Source: Chlorobium sp. (GTDB lineage: Bacteria > Bacteroidota > Chlorobiia > Chlorobiales > Chlorobiaceae). Taken from it: a DNA stretch of 26,560 nucleotides. Shown in pieces: positions 6,811-13,522 of the stretch. Positions within the stretch are counted from its first letter, which is position 1, and every line of letters begins with the position of its first letter. The notes under the pieces were generated by a model. It was not told where the DNA came from and did no database searches. It saw only the letters and a program-made list of their open reading frames with translations. Location of the stretch: positions 1 through 26,560 of the forward strand of contig JANQHB010000063.1 in assembly GCA_028277225.1 (NCBI GenBank), in the 5' to 3' direction. The translations under genes and the position numbers were made by a program.

Positions 6811-6825
6811 CGGCGCGTAGCGCCG
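6811..6825. repeat. GC-rich hairpin, REP-like
   Basis: CGGCGC (6811-6816), loop GTA, GCGCCG (6820-6825), preceded by GCTACGGTAG and followed by ACTTTTC. It could be a REP-type palindrome or a weak terminator for mntA. Confidence 0.55.
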
Positions 6826-6833
6826 ACTTTTCA

Positions 6834-6861
6834 GTTCAACGTTCAAAGTTTAAGGTTCTCA
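6834..6861. repeat. Left heptamer arm of four-helix-bundle cassette 2
   Basis: Units GTTCAAC, GTTCAAA, GTTTAAG, GTTCTCA. TTCAACGTTCAAAG (6835-6848) is a perfect 14-bp inverted match to 7354-7367 beyond the gene. Confidence 0.8.
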
Positions 6862-6879
6862 GTGAAGAGATGATTTTTA

Positions 6880-7284
6880 ATGAGTAAAATAGAGAAGTTT
6901 GAAGATCTTGATATCTGGAAAGGTGCCAAGAAGCTGTGCCAGAAGATTTTTGACATTACGAATAAAGAACCATTCAGTAAAGATTACAGGTTCAAAGATC
7001 AAATCAGATCCTCTTCAGGTTCAATCATGGATAATATTGCGGAAGGGTTTGAACGAGGTGGTAATAAAGAGTTTATTCAGTTTCTCTATATAGCCAAGGG
7101 TTCCTGTGGTGAAGCACGGTCACAGGTCCATCGTGCACGTGACTTTGGGTATATTAATGATGAAGAATACAAAGAGTTGATTGACGGAAGTGTACAACTG
7201 AGTAAAAAGATCTCGGGTTTTATCAGCTACTTGAAAAACAGTCAGTTAAAAGGAGATAAATATTCAATCACTCGAAAACATTGA
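6880..7284 (+). CDS. Four-helix bundle protein, S23/23S-IVS family (copy 2)
   Basis: A 134-residue relative of the gene at 3177. Shared features are MSK..KFEDL, FSKDYRFKDQIRSSSGSI, NIAEGFERGGNKEFIQFL, AKGSCGEARSQVHRA and GYINDEEY. The last 20 residues (NSQLKGDKYSITRKH) go beyond the family and run toward the repeat arm. The two copies are clearly homologous but diverged, so this is not a recent duplication. The start at 6880 follows TTTTTA and lies 18 bp after the left repeat arm. Function unknown. Confidence 0.9.
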   Translation: MSKIEKFEDLDIWKGAKKLCQKIFDITNKEPFSKDYRFKDQIRSSSGSIMDNIAEGFERGGNKEFIQFLYIAKGSCGEARSQVHRARDFGYINDEEYKELIDGSVQLSKKISGFISYLKNSQLKGDKYSITRKH

Positions 7285-7567
7285 ATCTCTTGATCCTCAA
7301 CCCTTGAACTTTCAATGTTGAATCTTGAATTTTTTTCCTTGAAATCTCTTGATCTTTGAACGTTGAATCTTGAATTTCTCCCCTTGCTCATTGCTTCTTC
7401 CAGTAGCACGTAATACAATCTTCGACGTATTGTGCTATCAACTGAGGACTGAGAACCGAGAACTGAAATCCACCCGTTCCCGATTCCCGAGTCCCCAGTA
7501 CCGATCTTTTGACTAAGAACTGAGAACTAAGCACTAAGAACTTACATCCTCTCATTGCTCTAAATAG
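7285..7567. repeat. Right arm of cassette 2 and heptamer mosaic with 61-bp repeat copy B
   Basis: 7297-7384 is built of CTTGAAC, GTTGAAT and TTGAATC-type units, inverted relative to 6834-6861. It then has CACGTAATACAATC, ACTGAGA and CGATTCC units and the exact 61-bp repeat 7496-7556 (copy of 3632-3692). fcl starts 11 bp after that repeat. Confidence 0.85.
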
Positions 7568-8662
7568 ATGACTTTTAAAGCTATTCAACAACGTCCCCTT
7601 GTGTACATCGCCGGCCACCAAGGCATGGTTGGCAGTGCCATAGTTCGCCACCTCTTAAACACTCAGCACTCAGCACTCAGCACTCAGAACTTAATTCTTC
7701 GCACTCATGCGGAACTCGATCTCGCCAATCAGTCTGCTGTTCGTGAGTTTTTCCAGACCGAAAAGCCCGACCAGGTTTATCTGGCTGCTGCAAAAGTCGG
7801 AGGCATTCACGCGAACAACACCTATCCGGCTGAGTTCATCTATCAGAATCTGATGATCGAGGCGAATGTTATTCATGAAGCCTGGCGGGCAGGGGTGAAA
7901 AAACTACTCTTTCTCGGTTCGAGTTGCATCTATCCCCAAATGGCTTCTCAACCAATGGCCGAAGATGCATTGCTGACCGGGACGCTTGAGCCGACCAATG
8001 AACCATACGCTATAGCCAAGATCGCCGGTATCAAACTCTGCGAAAGCTACAACCGTCAATACGGCACAGACTTTCGCAGTGTCATGCCAACGAACCTGTA
8101 CGGCCCCGGAGACAACTACCATCCCGAAAACAGCCACGTCATCCCAGCCCTCATCCGCCGCTTCCACGAAGCCAAAATCGAAATGGAGGCCAACTCAGCA
8201 CTCAGCACTCAGCACTCAGCACTCTATACGCCCCACACCCCACACCTCACACCCCACATTGTTCGCGTTTGGGGCACAGGCACCCCCCGCAGGGAGTTTC
8301 TAAACGTTGATGACATGGCAGCAGCAAGTGTTCACGTCATGAACCTGGATAAATCAGTCTACGATGCCAATACACAACCAATGCTGAGCCACATCAACGT
8401 TGGGGTTGGTCATGACATCACCATCAAGGAACTTGCAGAAACGATAGCTGAGGTAACCGGATATAAAGGCTCCATAAATTACGATACTACCAAACCCGAC
8501 GGAGTTCCCCGAAAACTCATGGACAGTACAAGACTCCGAAACCTCGGCTGGGAGCCGAAGATTGAATTAAAAGAGGGACTGAAATCGGCGTATGAGGATT
8601 TCTTGGAAAGTGGGATTTGGAAAGTGGAATGTGGGGGGCAGGATTTGGGAAGTGGAAAGTAG
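7568..8662 (+). CDS. fcl: GDP-L-fucose synthase with heptamer-encoded insertions
   Basis: A 364-residue enzyme (WcaG of E. coli has 321). It epimerises and reduces GDP-4-keto-6-deoxymannose to GDP-L-fucose with NADPH in the cytoplasm. Seen: the Rossmann glycine motif GHQGMVG (16-22), catalytic Ser in GSSCIYP (S118), Y147 and K151 in YAIAK, and TPRREFLNVDDMA. The extra length lies in three places. Residues about 31-40 (HSALSTQ) are coded by four CACTCAG units at 7660-7687. Residues about 209-230 are coded by CACTCAG units, then four CCCCACA-type units, at 8193-8258. The last about 15 residues are coded by the G-rich array from 8606. All are in frame and catalytic residues are intact, so the enzyme may work. 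gmd follows after an intervening gene. Confidence 0.93.
   Translation: MTFKAIQQRPLVYIAGHQGMVGSAIVRHLLNTQHSALSTQNLILRTHAELDLANQSAVREFFQTEKPDQVYLAAAKVGGIHANNTYPAEFIYQNLMIEANVIHEAWRAGVKKLLFLGSSCIYPQMASQPMAEDALLTGTLEPTNEPYAIAKIAGIKLCESYNRQYGTDFRSVMPTNLYGPGDNYHPENSHVIPALIRRFHEAKIEMEANSALSTQHSALYTPHTPHLTPHIVRVWGTGTPRREFLNVDDMAAASVHVMNLDKSVYDANTQPMLSHINVGVGHDITIKELAETIAEVTGYKGSINYDTTKPDGVPRKLMDSTRLRNLGWEPKIELKEGLKSAYEDFLESGIWKVECGGQDLGSGK
7660..7687 (+). repeat. Intragenic CACTCAG x4 in fcl
   Basis: Four perfect units inside codons 31-40. They read as part of the 7-residue period H-S-A-L-S-T-Q, at a site where E. coli WcaG has an ordinary short surface segment between the first helix and second strand. 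Confidence 0.92.
8193..8258 (+). repeat. Intragenic double heptamer block in fcl
   Basis: ACTCAG plus three CACTCAG units (to 8219), then CACTCTA, then CCCCACA, CCCCACA, CCTCACA, CCCCACA (8231-8258). Two unrelated heptamer families sit back to back inside one loop of the enzyme. Confidence 0.92.
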
Positions 8663-8798
8663 GATTTGGATAGTGGAATGTGGGTTAAGATTGTGGGGTG
8701 GTTAAGATTGTGGGATGTGGGATGTGAGATGTGGGGTGGAGGTGAAGATTGTGGGATGTGGGATGGAAGATAAGATTGGGAGGTGTGGTGTAAGATTG
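8606..8798. repeat. G-rich heptamer array, left arm of cassette 3
   Basis: About 27 imperfect 7-bp units (GAAAGTG, GGATTTG, GAATGTG, TGTGGGA and similar). It starts within fcl, supplies its last codons and its TAG stop at 8660-8662, and ends near 8798. It is the reverse complement of the TCCCACA arrays at 9250, 9412 and 9632. Confidence 0.9.
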
Positions 8799-8826
8799 CG
8801 ATATTTTGGGCAAAAAGGGGGTTTTT

Positions 8827-9186
8827 ATGAAGTGTGAAACGCTTGAGGTCTGGAAGATTAGTTTGCGCTTGAGTGGGGATGTCTATAAAAGCTTATCGCA
8901 TTGCAAAGATTATGGGTTTCGTGATCAGATAACCCGATCAGGTCTCTCCATACCCAGCAACATAGCAGAGGGAATGGAGAGAAAATCGACCAAAGAAAGA
9001 ATCAATTTTCTCAATATCGCCAGAGGTTCTGCAGCTGAGCTTGTCACGCAAACATATATTGGGATCGATATCAACTATATCAATGAAGAAAAAGGAAAAG
9101 AATGGATTCAGACAGGAGAGCAGATTCTTGGAATGCTAAGAAAGTTGCAGGAAACGCTGAATGCTCAAGAAACTCTGACCCAGTGA
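8827..9186 (+). CDS. Four-helix bundle protein, S23/23S-IVS family (copy 3)
   Basis: A 119-residue product: MKCETLEVWKISLRLSGDVY, then CKDYGFRDQITRSGLSI, SNIAEGMERKSTKERINFL, ARGSAAELVTQ and LRKLQETL. I choose the ATG at 8827 because GGGGG lies 5 bp upstream and family homology starts there; an in-frame TTG at 8806 would add seven residues. This copy belongs to a different branch (SIPSNIAEG) from copies 1 and 2, so the three genes arrived independently. It lies between inverted heptamer arms (8606-8798 and 9250-9277) and separates fcl from gmd. Confidence 0.9.
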   Translation: MKCETLEVWKISLRLSGDVYKSLSHCKDYGFRDQITRSGLSIPSNIAEGMERKSTKERINFLNIARGSAAELVTQTYIGIDINYINEEKGKEWIQTGEQILGMLRKLQETLNAQETLTQ

Positions 9187-9249
9187 AAATCACAATAATA
9201 TAAGTGTGTGTATAAAAAGCGTGTAATCCCGGAAACTTATATTAATGCA

Positions 9250-9277
9250 TCCTACATCTAACACCCCACATCCCACA
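9250..9277. repeat. C-rich heptamer array, right arm of cassette 3
   Basis: TCCTACA, TCTAACA, CCCCACA, TCCCACA. Bases 9265-9277 are a perfect 13-bp inverted match to 8709-8721 in the left arm. It directly abuts a gene remnant at 9280. Confidence 0.85.
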
Positions 9278-9279
9278 TC

Positions 9280-9345
9280 AAAGCAACCGAAGTAGGAAAA
9301 ATAATTGGTGGTCTACGATCATCAGTAGATAAAAAAAGAACATAG
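9280..9345 (+). pseudogene. 3' remnant of a fourth S23-type gene
   Basis: Bases 9280-9345 read KATEVGKIIGGLRSSVDKKR, then T and a stop. This matches the end of copy 1 (NEVARIISALRTSVDKQRK). The rest of the gene is gone and a TCCCACA array begins at the exact break. It looks like a copy-1-type gene truncated by, or recombined through, the heptamers. Confidence 0.72.
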
Positions 9346-9406
9346 GGCATAGAAATCGGGTTTTCTACTCAGCACTTTAAATTTAGCAATCAGCACATTC
9401 AAAGAC

Positions 9407-10708
9407 ATGCGTCCCACATCCCACACCCCACATCCCACATCAACGCCTAAGGCGTTGATCACCGGCATCACCGGGCAGGATGGTTCATATTTAGCGGAAT
9501 TTCTGCTTGAAAAAGGATATGAAGTCCATGGAATCAAACGCCGGGCATCATCATTCAACACAGAAAGAATCGACCATCTCTACCGCGACCCCCACGAAAT
9601 CGCCAAAGAGGTACAGGAGACGGGATCTACATCCCACATCCCACACCCCACATCCCACAATCTTTTCTTGCATTATGGAGATTTAACCGACAGCAGTAAC
9701 CTCATCCGACTGATTTCTGAAATCCAGCCGGATGAGGTCTATAACCTCGCGGCACAGAGCCACGTTGCGGTCAGTTTTGAATCCCCTGAATATACTGCTG
9801 ACGTGGATGCTTTAGGTACGTTGCGGTTACTGGAAGCGATCCGCTTTCTTGGTTTGGAAAAGAAAACCCGTTTTTACCAGGCATCGACCTCAGAACTCTA
9901 CGGGCTTGTTCAGGAAACACCTCAGCGCGAAACAACGCCGTTTTACCCGCGGAGTCCCTATGCTGCCGCGAAGCTTTACGCTTACTGGATAACAGTCAAC
10001 TACCGTGAAGCATACGGTATGTATGCCTGCAACGGGATCCTTTTCAACCATGAATCGCCAAGGAGAGGGGAGACCTTCGTTACCCGCAAGATAACCCGTG
10101 CCCTGTGCAATATCACCCAAGGCCTAGAGGATTGCCTCTATATCGGCAACATGAACGCAAAGCGTGACTGGGGGCATGCAAAGGATTATGTTCGTATGCA
10201 GTGGATGATGCTGCAACAGGACAAGCCGAAAGATTTTGTCATAGCAACCGGGGTTCAGTACAGCGTTCGGGAGTTCATCGAAAAATCGGCAGAAAAACTT
10301 GGCATAACCATCCGCTGGGAAGGAGAAGGCGTCAACGAAGTAGGTGTCATTGATTCTTTAGACTCTTCACTCGTTGCTCATTACTCATCGCTCAGTGCTG
10401 GACAAGGTGATTCTCACTCAGCACTTAGCACTCAAAACTCAGAACTAAACAAAACACTGAGAACTGAGAACTCAGAACTGAGAACTGGATCGATTATTGT
10501 AAAAATCGATCCTCGCTACTTCCGTCCTGCCGAAGTTGAAACCCTCCTCGGCGATCCTTCTTTAGCAAAAGAGGAGTTGGGATGGGTGCCGGAGATTACC
10601 TTGGATGAAATGATTGATGAAATGGTTGCGCACGATCTTGAGCAGGCGAAGCGGCATGCATTGCTTCAGAACCATGGTTATGATGTGCAGGTAGCTAAGG
10701 AAAACTGA
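9407..10708 (+). CDS. gmd: GDP-mannose 4,6-dehydratase with heptamer-encoded insertions
   Basis: A 433-residue protein (E. coli Gmd has 373). It converts GDP-mannose to GDP-4-keto-6-deoxy-D-mannose, the substrate of Fcl. Seen: GITGQDG (20-26), VHGIKRRASSFNTERIDH, T161/E163 in STSELYG, Y185/K189 in YAAAK, and FYPRSPYAAAKLYAYW. The surplus is in three repeat-coded parts. The N-terminus (residues 2-14) is coded by the TCCCACA block 9412-9439. Residues about 70-85 are coded by an identical block at 9632-9659. Residues about 316-360 are coded by TTGCTCA, CACTCAG and CTGAGAA-type units at 10352-10487, replacing a short loop before DPRYFRPAEVE. The ATG at 9407 lies just ahead of the first array, so start and 5' codons are repeat-adjacent. 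The core is highly conserved and the active site is complete. Confidence 0.94.
   Translation: MRPTSHTPHPTSTPKALITGITGQDGSYLAEFLLEKGYEVHGIKRRASSFNTERIDHLYRDPHEIAKEVQETGSTSHIPHPTSHNLFLHYGDLTDSSNLIRLISEIQPDEVYNLAAQSHVAVSFESPEYTADVDALGTLRLLEAIRFLGLEKKTRFYQASTSELYGLVQETPQRETTPFYPRSPYAAAKLYAYWITVNYREAYGMYACNGILFNHESPRRGETFVTRKITRALCNITQGLEDCLYIGNMNAKRDWGHAKDYVRMQWMMLQQDKPKDFVIATGVQYSVREFIEKSAEKLGITIRWEGEGVNEVGVIDSLDSSLVAHYSSLSAGQGDSHSALSTQNSELNKTLRTENSELRTGSIIVKIDPRYFRPAEVETLLGDPSLAKEELGWVPEITLDEMIDEMVAHDLEQAKRHALLQNHGYDVQVAKEN
9412..9439 (+). repeat. Intragenic TCCCACA block 1 in gmd
   Basis: Order TCCCACA, TCCCACA, CCCCACA, TCCCACA, identical to 9632-9659 but read in a different codon phase (R-PTSHTPHPT). 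Confidence 0.92.
9632..9659 (+). repeat. Intragenic TCCCACA block 2 in gmd
   Basis: Same 28 bp as 9412-9439, here read as SHIPHPTSH. It sits in the Gmd loop between the NTERIDH and LHYGDL segments. Confidence 0.92.
10352..10487 (+). repeat. Intragenic mixed heptamer block in gmd
   Basis: Period-7 sequence: TTGCTCA/TTACTCA/TCGCTCA, then CACTCAG/CACTTAG/CACTCAA, then CTGAGAA x2, CTCAGAA, CTGAGAA (10457-10484). The single variant unit, C at 10473, gives codon TCA; the consensus G would give TGA. Confidence 0.88.
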
Positions 10709-10808
10709 AAAAACACCCGGAACTGGCATATCATTTGTTCCCTTCCAGTCACCTATTTCCCACTATCGAAAATTATACATGGAATTGTAGATAGATAAGG
10801 ATAATAAA

Positions 10809-11750
10809 ATGAAAAAAATAAAAGAATACATACTGAAGCGCTATATGCTGATGTTTAGTAGAATGAATTATAATGAAAGCCCTTGGTCAGGATGTGTAAG
10901 GGCTATGCATGCAAGCGAGTCTGAAGAAAAAGATAATGAATTGTTGTCAGTTTCAGAGGCAAGGTATAAGGAGAGTAGTGTTTATAAATTTGAAGATTAC
11001 TTTGATGTGGATTTGCTTGGTGAATTAAAAGGTAAAGATGTTCTTGAGATAGGGTCAAATTATGGGGGCATGGCTTTGTATTTTTATGAAACTTTTAATC
11101 TGAATAGTTATACGGGGATAGAGATATCTTATGAACATATCAGAATAAGTAATCTTTTTTTTCTTAAAAAAAAAGCAAGAGATGGATATTGTTTTGTCGA
11201 GGCATATGCCGAAAAATTGCCGTTGAAATCAGATTCTTATGATGCAATATTGACTTTTGATGTATTTGAACATGTCAAAAGTGTGGAGGATGTATTGTTA
11301 GAATGTTATAGGGTATTACGAAAGGGCGGAAAAGCATATATTGTATTTCCATCTTATTATCATCCGACTGCTCATCATTTATATGCAGTAACATCTGCAC
11401 CAATCATTCATTGGTTTTATTCGTCAAAAACATTGTATAAGGTTTATTGTGATATTCTTAAAGAAAATCCTGATTACATGAAATATAAGAATATAGAGAT
11501 GCGAAATATGGAACGATGGGAGAAATTGCCGGGTATTAATGGGATTACGATGGGAGGGTTTAAAAAAATAATCAAAAAACAGCCTTGGGAGAAAGCGGTG
11601 CATTCGCCTGTCCTGTTAGGGTCTCTTGGGAAGGTTAGTGAAAGATATACTATCTTAAAAAGTTTATGCAAATTGCTTTATGTAGGTTTGAGGATTCCTG
11701 TATTAAGGGAATTTTCTAATCACAGAATAGTATTTATTTTACAGAAGTGA
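10809..11750 (+). CDS. SAM-dependent class I methyltransferase
   Basis: A 313-residue cytoplasmic protein. Its Rossmann-type methyltransferase domain starts at about residue 75 with KDVLEIGSNYGG (motif I), followed by YTGIEIS (acidic end of beta 2), AEKLPLKSDSYDAILTFDVF (motifs II-III) and ECYRVLRKGGKAYIVFPSY. This is the Methyltransf_11 pattern. In a polysaccharide locus it may methylate a sugar or modify a lipid intermediate, but the substrate cannot be read from sequence. Here the DNA becomes strikingly AT-rich, with many AT-ending codons, compared with fcl and gmd. Starting at ATG 10809, with AAGGATAA 6 bp upstream as a weak ribosome site. Confidence 0.82.
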   Translation: MKKIKEYILKRYMLMFSRMNYNESPWSGCVRAMHASESEEKDNELLSVSEARYKESSVYKFEDYFDVDLLGELKGKDVLEIGSNYGGMALYFYETFNLNSYTGIEISYEHIRISNLFFLKKKARDGYCFVEAYAEKLPLKSDSYDAILTFDVFEHVKSVEDVLLECYRVLRKGGKAYIVFPSYYHPTAHHLYAVTSAPIIHWFYSSKTLYKVYCDILKENPDYMKYKNIEMRNMERWEKLPGINGITMGGFKKIIKKQPWEKAVHSPVLLGSLGKVSERYTILKSLCKLLYVGLRIPVLREFSNHRIVFILQK

Positions 11751-11862
11751 CGGGTGATTGTTAGTGGTAAAGTTTTGATTCTAAATTCAAGGGGAGGATG
11801 CCATCATCTACATTTATATTTATAAAGCATTCAAAGAAAATTAATGCATATTGTGCTTTTAT

Positions 11863-11964
11863 GAAATGATTGATAAAATGGTTGTTCATGGTCTTGGCGA
11901 CGCAAAAACATATGCTTTGCTCAGGCAAAATGGTTATGCGGTTGCTGTAAGCAGGGAGAGTTGA
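11863..11964 (+). pseudogene. gmd: 3' end of a second, diverged gmd
   Basis: In one frame, 11863-11964 reads EMIDKMVVHGLGDAKTYALL, then RQNGYAVAVSRES and a stop. The end of the intact gmd reads EMIDEMVAHDLEQAKRHALL and QNHGYDVQVAKEN. About half the positions are identical, so this is a homologous but older or foreign tail, not a recent copy. Nothing of the gene upstream of this point remains; the methyltransferase gene precedes it. It probably marks the edge of a replaced segment. Confidence 0.75.
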
Positions 11965-12008
11965 TCGCTTGAACCCTATGGATTGTGATTGGTAAAAAAG
12001 ATGGTTAT

Positions 12009-13235
12009 ATGAGGGTATTGCATCTTGTTTCAGGGGAGTTGAGCGGAGGAGCATCCCGTGGGGCATATTGGCTTCATAGTGGATTGAGAGAAATCGGGGT
12101 GGATTCGCACCTGCTGATTAATGGTAGCGAGACATATGGAGACCTCTCTGTTACCACGTTATGCACTTCAACAGTCAATAAGGTCAAGTTTGCCTTGTGG
12201 TCACGGATTGGTAACCTACCGGTATGGTTATATCGAAATCGTAAGGGTTTTATTTACAATACTGGTTTTGCTGGTATTGATATATCTAGGCATCCACTCT
12301 ACGCAAACGCTGATATCATCCATTTGCACTGGATTAACGGGTTGTTAAGCATACATTCTTTGAGAAAAGTAAAGAAACCGCTAATCTGGACAATGCGGGA
12401 TATGTGGCCGATGACAGGTGGATGCCATTATTCCATAGAATGTGATCGATATAGGACAGGATGTGGGAAATGCCCTCAACTGGGTAGCACACATGAGCAA
12501 GATCTTTCTAGATTCGTTGTAGAGTATAAAAAGAAAATGCTGCCCAAAAAAATGCGCTTGGTTGGTATCAGCCAGTGGTTGAGCAGGTGCGCTGAAGAAT
12601 CAGATGTATTTCGTGAGTACGATGTTTTAACGATTGGTAACAATATCAATACAAAGGAATTTTTTCCTACTAATAAAAATCACGCGAGGCAGATGCTTGG
12701 TATAAATACGGAGAAAAAAATCATTCTGATTGGCTCGACTAGAATAAATGATTTTTACAAGGGATTCTCGCTGTTCAAGGATTCGTTAAATTACCTTGAT
12801 CTTTCTAGAATTCATCTGATTATGTTTGGTAATATTGCCGCTGCCGATTTACAGGGGCTTAGTGTTGAATATACAATTCTGGGTAGCTTGACTGATACAA
12901 TATCGCTTCGACTGGCTTATTCCGCTGCCGATGTTTTTGTTGCCCCTTCACTCATGGATGCATTTGGAAAAACATTAGCAGAATCTTTGGCATGCGGTAC
13001 ACTCGTAGTCTGTTTTGACGCAACAGGTCCGAAAGATATTGTGACGCATAAAAAAACCGGATATAAAGCAATAGCTTTTGATCCGGTAGACATGGCTACA
13101 GGTATCAACTGGGTATTATTTCATAATAATTATGCTGGTTTATGCGAGGAGGCACGATCAAGGGCTGTTGAGCATTTTGACTCACTAATAATCGCAAAGC
13201 AGTATCGGGATCTGTACGTTGATGCTTGTTCATAG
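12009..13235 (+). CDS. Glycosyltransferase family 4 enzyme
   Basis: 408 residues from the ATG at 12009 (MRVLHLVSGELSGGASRGAY). An in-frame GTG at 11985 would add eight residues with no family match. Two Rossmann halves are visible. The N-terminal half has the GGASRGAYWLHSGL loop and IIHLHWINGLLSI. A Cys/His-rich stretch (GGCHYSIECDRYRTGCGKCP) is typical of WcaC-like enzymes of this family. The C-terminal half has NNINTKEFFP, AADVFVAPSLMDAFGKTLAE and SLACGTLVVCFDATG, the nucleotide-sugar-binding region (Asp replaces the first Glu of EX7E). It probably adds one sugar to the lipid-linked unit on the cytoplasmic side; donor and linkage are unknown. Confidence 0.88.
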   Translation: MRVLHLVSGELSGGASRGAYWLHSGLREIGVDSHLLINGSETYGDLSVTTLCTSTVNKVKFALWSRIGNLPVWLYRNRKGFIYNTGFAGIDISRHPLYANADIIHLHWINGLLSIHSLRKVKKPLIWTMRDMWPMTGGCHYSIECDRYRTGCGKCPQLGSTHEQDLSRFVVEYKKKMLPKKMRLVGISQWLSRCAEESDVFREYDVLTIGNNINTKEFFPTNKNHARQMLGINTEKKIILIGSTRINDFYKGFSLFKDSLNYLDLSRIHLIMFGNIAAADLQGLSVEYTILGSLTDTISLRLAYSAADVFVAPSLMDAFGKTLAESLACGTLVVCFDATGPKDIVTHKKTGYKAIAFDPVDMATGINWVLFHNNYAGLCEEARSRAVEHFDSLIIAKQYRDLYVDACS

Positions 13236-13241
13236 CTTTTT

Positions 13242-13439
13242 ATGTTGTCATTAAATGTATGGAGCAAATATTATCGTGAGCGCTTTCATATGACAATCAA
13301 AGACGAGTGTACTCTTTCGAGTAATTTACTTTTTCGGGGAGAGCTAGATATCGAATTTGATAGTATGGATCGATATCTTATCACTGAGGGAGAAGACTAT
13401 CAAAAAGGCAGGGGAACCTGTGCCTCAGCTCTATCTTAG
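13242..13439 (+). CDS. Short open frame, unrecognised; possibly a gene fragment
   Basis: 65 codons between the GT4 gene and the aminotransferase gene, reading MLSLNVWSKYYRERFHMTIK and ending KGRGTCASALS. No domain, signal peptide or membrane segment is seen. It has no clear ribosome site; it starts 6 bp after the previous stop. It could be a fragment of an older gene. Confidence that it is expressed is low. Confidence 0.25.
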   Translation: MLSLNVWSKYYRERFHMTIKDECTLSSNLLFRGELDIEFDSMDRYLITEGEDYQKGRGTCASALS

Positions 13440-13522
13440 CTGGGCACTAATGGACTCGAATACGTAAAAAAAATTGATATTGGATTGCACAGATATTTAA
13501 TCTTTTTATATCATAAATCTGC

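Larger units (their letters stand above)
6753..6887 (+). pseudogene. hepT: Truncated hepT (HEPN toxin) stump
   Basis: The ATG at 6753 overlaps mntA by 16 bp and reads MDWRIR, like the start of HepT proteins. It then continues into a GC-rich hairpin and heptamers (TTCAACG, TTCAAAG, GTTCTCA) and stops at 6885-6887. A HEPN domain needs about 110 residues and an RX4-6H motif; neither exists here. The toxin was evidently cut off by the repeat cassette that carries the gene at 6880. The short match makes the identity an inference from position. Confidence 0.5.

Noticed and set aside
3177..9186. 23S rRNA intervening sequences or a diversity-generating retroelement
   Set aside because: S23-type proteins suggest these, but there is no rRNA, reverse transcriptase or template/variable repeat pair in the window.
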